Shown: in pieces, positions 48,809 to 52,987 of the stretch
How the letters are laid out: each line of letters opens with the position of its first letter
How positions within the stretch are numbered: position 1 is the first letter of the stretch
Source of the DNA: a virus
Strand: one strand, 5' to 3'
Virus record (IMG/VR): IMGVR_UViG_3300018080_000028
Coordinates: 1-52,987 of that record
Length of the DNA stretch: 52,987 nucleotides
Position numbers and translations under genes: made by a program
Notes under the pieces: generated by a model
The model's input: only the letters and a program-made list of their open reading frames with translations
The model's database searches: none
Told to the model about the DNA's origin: nothing

Positions 48809-49155
48809 GTATATGGATTTTTGTCCAGCTTGCATTGGCAGCATCTTTACTTACAATGCTGCTGGTTGAGGAACGTGGACCGTTTAAGGTTTTCCGGCGA
48901 TTTAGATTACGACTCGGAATTCGTTATCACGGATTGTCGGAAAACCCCTCCGATCTTTTAGGACAGGCAGACCTTGAAAACAACGATGCTTACGCACTTG
49001 GCGAACTGGGCGAGTTGTTTTTGTGCTCGCGCTGTACCGGGTTGTGGGTCTCGTTTATTCTGTTTGTCCTTGTCGAAATATCAGTTGTCCCGTTTTGGAT
49101 AATTACCATGCTCGCAGGCGCTAAACTGGTTATCTTGATAGAGGCGTATTCGTGA
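48805..49155 (+). CDS. membrane protein, DUF1360-like
   Basis: 116 residues from GTG 48805. Two hydrophobic ends (FVQLALAASLLTMLLV at the N-terminus, VSFILFVLVEISVVPFWIIT at the C-terminus) and a conserved-looking FLCSRCTGLWVS loop, recalling DUF1360 membrane proteins with a Cys pair. Overlaps both neighbours by four bases. A membrane protein within the head operon is unusual. Confidence 0.6.
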   Translation: MSIWIFVQLALAASLLTMLLVEERGPFKVFRRFRLRLGIRYHGLSENPSDLLGQADLENNDAYALGELGELFLCSRCTGLWVSFILFVLVEISVVPFWIITMLAGAKLVILIEAYS

Positions 49156-50399
49156 GAAGTGATACAGCTTTAACCCTGGCCGAGTTTGGCCGATGGCTCG
49201 GAGCCAATCCATGGCAACTGGCTCAGATAGATTACGGCGAACAAAAAATTGCCGGTGCCAGTTGTGATGGTGATTGCACGTATCAATACATGTGGCAGGA
49301 CGGCGTTAATTCGCGTGAAACACTCATTGATGCTATCAGAGCTGCCGAGTTTTTGTTTCGCTTCTGGACTAGCAGATACCCCTGCCCTACCGCAATCGTC
49401 GATGACGAAATTGATTTCCCATTTCCAGAACGCGGGTTTTACGATGCCGAGGGAAAACTTAAAGTCTTCCGCCCACACTGGCATAATGTGATTGAATTTG
49501 GCACAGTCTCTCTTACGCAAATCGCCGACGACGAACCCCTGGACCGCGATGCGCCAGATCCCCCTGCCGATGTGTTTTATATCACAGGATTAGCCATACC
49601 TGACGATACCGAAGCCGATGATGTTATCGTCGCGCTCACCCCGGCTGATGGCGGTTATACTGACGGGGCTGAGCCTGAATTACAATACCAGATACGCCCC
49701 TTAACGGTGACAATTGACAGTTCGGGCGGCGCTGGAAACTGGACCGCAGATATTGAGGGGGATGCCTATCTTTTTGTATTGCCATCATTATATGAAGCGG
49801 TAGAACCCGTGTGCCAGGAACATTTGCTCGCCACTTATGTCGAAGAGGTGGATGTATGGGTTAAATCGGTTGACACAACCGACCACGGGCATTACGTTCT
49901 CAATCAGACCGATTGCGGAGACGACCTCTGCACCGAAAGCACACAAACTTTTTGTATCGAAAGAAAGGCCATCGGCATGTATGCCGGACGACCGGCTGAT
50001 TACGATGGTGGATGGTCAAGGGTCTGTCTGCAATTTGTGCCGCAGTTCATAAACCTGAACTATGTGGCCGGTGAGCCAATGTCTTACGGCGGCTTTTTGG
50101 ACAAATTTGTGGTGCAGATATTGTCATTGATTACTGTTGGAATCATGGCGGTTGACTGGGAATTGTGTTGTAATGCCTGTTTCACTGAAAAGTTTATGTT
50201 TTACAACCGCGCTCAGAAAGAAATTGTGACCGGCATGACCCATGCCAGCACCTCAATTCGTGGCGCTGAACAGTATCAGCTTTTAAAATCGGCCCCATTT
50301 TTAGATCAATGGGGATACGACCCGACTCGCGGTTTGATCAAGGCTTACTTTGATCTTAAACAGTCGGGATGGATAAGTCCTTCCGGTGTTAGTGTGTGA
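49152..50399 (+). CDS. putative virion (head-tail joining) protein
   Basis: 415 residues from GTG 49152 overlapping the previous stop. A Trp/Asp-rich start (FGRWLGANPWQLAQIDYGEQ), beta-rich middle (IRPLTVTIDSSGGAGNWTAD) and Cys-rich regions (TDCGDDLCTEST, LCCNACFTEKF). Location between capsid and tail genes suggests a connector or neck protein. No family recognised. Confidence 0.6.
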   Translation: MRSDTALTLAEFGRWLGANPWQLAQIDYGEQKIAGASCDGDCTYQYMWQDGVNSRETLIDAIRAAEFLFRFWTSRYPCPTAIVDDEIDFPFPERGFYDAEGKLKVFRPHWHNVIEFGTVSLTQIADDEPLDRDAPDPPADVFYITGLAIPDDTEADDVIVALTPADGGYTDGAEPELQYQIRPLTVTIDSSGGAGNWTADIEGDAYLFVLPSLYEAVEPVCQEHLLATYVEEVDVWVKSVDTTDHGHYVLNQTDCGDDLCTESTQTFCIERKAIGMYAGRPADYDGGWSRVCLQFVPQFINLNYVAGEPMSYGGFLDKFVVQILSLITVGIMAVDWELCCNACFTEKFMFYNRAQKEIVTGMTHASTSIRGAEQYQLLKSAPFLDQWGYDPTRGLIKAYFDLKQSGWISPSGVSV

Positions 50400-50406
50400 G
50401 GTAATT

Positions 50407-50688
50407 ATGGATAACGACAGTAAATCTTCCGATAAGGGAAAAAAGGAAACTGAGTCGCCAATTGAGGCAAAAGCGAAAAGTGTTCCTTCTTTGCGCAGAC
50501 GTTCCAGCACCTCCAAATTGGAGGCGGCAGTGAACAGGCATCTGCCAAAGGCCAGTGATTTTTTTACAGAATTTGCTCGTCGAGGGATCACCGACGAAGA
50601 ATTCCACGCACAACTGTTGCGTCGTGCAGCAAATCTGGTTTTCGTTCGTTTTCTGACCGCAGTAGTTAAAGATATGGCGGAGGAGTAA
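50407..50688 (+). CDS. small charged hypothetical protein
   Basis: 93 residues from ATG 50407 with GAGGT; upstream ATG lies in the previous gene. Basic, Ser/Lys-rich N-terminus (SLRRRSSTSKLEAAVNRHLP), helical end (AANLVFVRFLTAVVKDMAEE). Possibly a head-tail connector. Spaced one base from the next gene. Confidence 0.7.
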   Translation: MDNDSKSSDKGKKETESPIEAKAKSVPSLRRRSSTSKLEAAVNRHLPKASDFFTEFARRGITDEEFHAQLLRRAANLVFVRFLTAVVKDMAEE

Positions 50689-50689
50689 A

Positions 50690-52192
50690 ATGCCAAGTGA
50701 AAAGATAGACCCAAGACTAAAAAGCAGGCCGGAAAGTATGTCCGGTCCTGAAGCAGTGGATACGCATTATCCACTGTTTATCGAAGAAGAGTATCCAATG
50801 CTGGTTCAGCTGGACGGGCACTCTCTTGTACAGACCAACGTACAAGAAACCTCTCCGCCTGAAATCCCATTGCCTATTGTGCTTGACGGCAAAATCATTA
50901 TGTCGTCGGTTATCAGCACAAAAAGGTATATCGCACGCACAGATTACGACATTGGAATGCCTGCGTGGGATTACAGTGTTCTAGAGGAGTTTGTCGAAAC
51001 GGGGCAGATTTACCCTATCCTGCGCATTCGTAATGAATGTGATCCGTGTGATAAATCTGCTTATGCTTACACACCGACAACGCCTTTTTCCGATGTGAAA
51101 ACCTCAGACAATCTGACGGCTGGCGGTATTGACACGGCTGAAAATATCATCGGTAAAACCACCAGTTTTTCCGTGGCCGTGGTTGAACGTATTATGGGAC
51201 TGCGTTTTTCGCTGGCCCGCGATGATATTTTGCAACCACTACACGCCGTTGTGTGGATTGAAGGAGATCATTGCCATGATCTCGACTTTTGCCCAGACGA
51301 TATTGCAGTTGGCGGTGAAAGCAGCCTGCTGGACTATTACGCTACGACAACGACCAAGTGGGATACCGACACAGCAATAGCCGGTCTAACACCTGCCATG
51401 ATTGTTACCGATCTGAAACTCTATAAGGGCATCCTGGTCGGCACTTATGCCGATGATCTTGATCCGGCGGTTGCCCTGACCGGCGGTATTTTTTACGTTC
51501 AGGATGGAGTTCTAACCATATCCACTTCCGGTGGATTGGCGATTGGCGCTGCCATGTATGGCGTGGACTACATCGACAATCAGTGGGTTGCGGTTGGTCA
51601 GAATGCCGCAATCCATAGCACAACCACAGATGCCCTGGCTGATTGGACCGCAATCGTGACAACAGTCACGGCCACTCACCTGATGTGTATCGCAGGTGAC
51701 ATCTGGAATGATGTGTTTTACGTCGGGGACAGCGTTGGTGGAGCGTTTACTATCAGCCGGTCGGTTGTGGCTGATATTACGGCGCTGGTTGACGCAGGTG
51801 GACTCCTGGCATCGGTTTTAAGTGTGGCTGTCGTTGACGACGACTTTGTGCTTTATGGTGGTGACAGTGGTTATGTGATGGAGAACACTGCGGCGAGCGC
51901 TGGTGGTGTTTACACCGTCTATAATCTGGGCGCAAACGACGTTAATGCCATTGCGGGTTCCAGATGGCGGCAGCTTTTTGGACATGGTGACGAAATCATT
52001 GAACGATCGTTATTGACGGTTGAACATGGCCGACTCACTTTTGACACCGTTGATTTTCTCGGTGGACAGGCTCCTTCTGGGAACATTATGGATATGGATT
52101 TTGTCAGGCGTTACAACGGCGCAAACTTTTTTGTGGCCGTGACCGACGGAAATGAACTGATCTTCATATCCATTTGTTTGTCGAAGTGCTGA
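50690..52192 (+). CDS. major tail protein with beta-propeller-like C-terminal domain
   Basis: 500 residues, GGAGGAG before ATG. Position before the tail chaperone is that of the tail-tube protein; residues about 1-210 have the strands and VAVVERIMGLRFSLARDD helix expected. Residues about 215-485 contain repeats such as YIDNQWVAVGQNAAIHSTTT, DIWNDVFYVGDSVGGAFTIS and LSVAVVDDDFVLYGGDSGYV, reminiscent of YCF48/BNR-type propeller blades. Tail-tube proteins with propeller extensions on the outside are unusual and could bind cell-surface sugars or matrix. Confidence 0.6.
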   Translation: MPSEKIDPRLKSRPESMSGPEAVDTHYPLFIEEEYPMLVQLDGHSLVQTNVQETSPPEIPLPIVLDGKIIMSSVISTKRYIARTDYDIGMPAWDYSVLEEFVETGQIYPILRIRNECDPCDKSAYAYTPTTPFSDVKTSDNLTAGGIDTAENIIGKTTSFSVAVVERIMGLRFSLARDDILQPLHAVVWIEGDHCHDLDFCPDDIAVGGESSLLDYYATTTTKWDTDTAIAGLTPAMIVTDLKLYKGILVGTYADDLDPAVALTGGIFYVQDGVLTISTSGGLAIGAAMYGVDYIDNQWVAVGQNAAIHSTTTDALADWTAIVTTVTATHLMCIAGDIWNDVFYVGDSVGGAFTISRSVVADITALVDAGGLLASVLSVAVVDDDFVLYGGDSGYVMENTAASAGGVYTVYNLGANDVNAIAGSRWRQLFGHGDEIIERSLLTVEHGRLTFDTVDFLGGQAPSGNIMDMDFVRRYNGANFFVAVTDGNELIFISICLSKC

Positions 52193-52193
52193 T

Positions 52194-52223
52194 TTGCGAT
52201 TGTAAGCTAAAACGTAGTATAAT
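52194..52223 (+). promoter_or_regulatory. promoter of tail operon
   Basis: TTGCGA (52194-52199), 18-base spacer, TATAAT (52218-52223), directly before the stem-loop 52224-52249. Confidence 0.7.
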
Positions 52224-52249
52224 ATAGAGGCTCAGTATTGAGCCTCTAT
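52224..52249 (+). terminator. perfect 11-bp stem-loop between tail-tube and chaperone genes
   Basis: ATAGAGGCTCA (52224-52234) / TGAGCCTCTAT (52239-52249), 4-base loop, followed by TACTTTCC. It could terminate the head transcript or stabilise the 5' end of the new tail transcript. Confidence 0.7.
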
Positions 52250-52267
52250 TACTTTCCGGGAGGAAGC

Positions 52268-52957
52268 ATGACAGATAAAAAACCATCGTCACGTAAAGAA
52301 GCTCTGCAGGAAATGTCTTTTACCGAAGAACTTGTGCTCGATGACGGCAAAACAAGAGTTGTGGCGCATTACGATCAATTAGCGGCAAAACGTGCTTTTG
52401 AATTGTCACGGGAATTACGTTTTGCTCGCGGTATAAAGGAAGCTGGAGACATCTCCATTTACACTCCTGATTTTGAGCGCCTTATGAGTGATTTTGGCCT
52501 GGATATGAAAGACCGGGGCGAACGCCAGCTGGCCGAGGAGCTGCTGGAAGATTTTGCCGGACATCATCGGAACTTGGGTCGTGTTGCGTTTACTGAAGCT
52601 ATGATGGTTGCCGTGTTGCAGGACCTCTTTTTTGTGCAGAGGGTTGGGAAACAGGATGTTGTTAAACTGAAAAAAGGGGTTAAGGCCAAGGTGTCTGAAA
52701 CGTATTTTGAAAATCCCCCTGCCCTGCCGAGAATTCCTGCACCGCCGCGCCGGTTAAAAAACAGCGTCGCCGAACAGATGGTCGCGCTTATGACGGTTGT
52801 GCTGACAGATAACCCGGAGTTCCAGAAGAACATCAACGATCTAGTATTGTCAATGCGTCATATGATCGATGCTATTGACGAACAGTTTGACGAAGATGAT
52901 GTGGAGGATTTGTCGGCTGTGCCCGATACCAATTTTCAACCTGAGTCAGTGGACTGA
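52268..52957 (+). CDS. tail assembly chaperone (G-like), 0-frame product
   Basis: 229 residues from ATG 52268, GGGAGGA upstream (the ATG at 52238 lies in the stem-loop). Helical, charged domain (AAKRAFELSRELRFARGIKE, RQLAEELLEDFAGHHRNLGR), then a strongly acidic end (DEQFDEDDVEDLSAVPD). This is the abundant product; ribosomes that shift +1 near its end make the longer form that continues to 445 across the circle junction. Pairs of this type assemble around the tape measure before tail tube polymerisation. Confidence 0.75.
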   Translation: MTDKKPSSRKEALQEMSFTEELVLDDGKTRVVAHYDQLAAKRAFELSRELRFARGIKEAGDISIYTPDFERLMSDFGLDMKDRGERQLAEELLEDFAGHHRNLGRVAFTEAMMVAVLQDLFFVQRVGKQDVVKLKKGVKAKVSETYFENPPALPRIPAPPRRLKNSVAEQMVALMTVVLTDNPEFQKNINDLVLSMRHMIDAIDEQFDEDDVEDLSAVPDTNFQPESVD

Positions 52958-52987
52958 TTATTGGGTTTATCTGTTTGATGTCAGGGC
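52865..52987. repeat. terminal direct repeat, right copy
   Basis: Identical to 1-123. See the left copy; together they show the contig closes on itself. Confidence 0.93.

Overview
This window is a complete, probably temperate tailed-phage (siphovirus-type) genome written out as a linear contig. The first and last 123 bases are identical, so the map closes into a circle of about 52,864 unique bases. The tail assembly chaperone gene runs off the right end and its continuation is the first gene at the left end. The host cannot be named from the sequence: strong Shine-Dalgarno sites, sigma70-like promoters and a lipobox lipoprotein indicate a bacterium. I saw no tRNA, rRNA or CRISPR array, and recognised no DNA polymerase, endolysin or CI-type repressor.

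Layout, clockwise. (1) 37.5-40.2 kb, plus: two small genes, a TerS-like protein, TerL and a 27-residue membrane peptide. (2) 40.2-44.0 kb, minus: a lysogeny-like module inside the virion block: excisionase-like protein, unknown protein, an HslV/proteasome-beta-like Ntn hydrolase, small protein, tyrosine integrase, and a DUF6610-like/GNAT fusion. (3) 44.3-53.0 kb then 0-10.6 kb, plus: portal, protease/scaffold, major capsid, small head genes, a probable major tail protein with a propeller-like C-terminus, tail chaperone with a probable programmed frameshift, LysM-containing tape measure, Dit-like and Tal-like proteins, and two tandem paralogous tail-tip proteins. (4) 10.6-13.1 kb, plus: small genes and a probable lysis/membrane cassette. 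(5) 13.3-14.2 kb, minus: two moron-like genes with their own promoters. (6) 14.3-26.0 kb, minus: DNA modification (two methyltransferases, a decayed C5-methyltransferase, a PP-loop/PAPS-reductase-like protein), exonuclease, SLOG protein, TOPRIM/DnaB-like primase-helicase, a replication protein carrying iteron-like repeats, an annealing-protein candidate, and an actin-like ParM with a ParR-like partner. (7) 26.1-26.7 kb: one divergent plus gene, a candidate regulator. (8) 26.7-36.7 kb, minus: a VRR-NUC nuclease and about 17 tightly packed small unknown genes. (9) 36.8-37.5 kb: A/C-rich noncoding region ending in a promoter and long-range inverted repeat ahead of the packaging genes.

Most minus-strand genes overlap by a few bases and have good Shine-Dalgarno sites, so they look like long co-transcribed operons. 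The most interesting points are the coexistence of integrase/excisionase with an actin-type partition pair (phage-plasmid-like), the proteasome-like hydrolase in the lysogeny module, the DUF6610-GNAT fusion, the 14-bp palindrome shared by two promoters, two probable frameshift sites, the TerS/TerL overlap and the unknown small-gene array.
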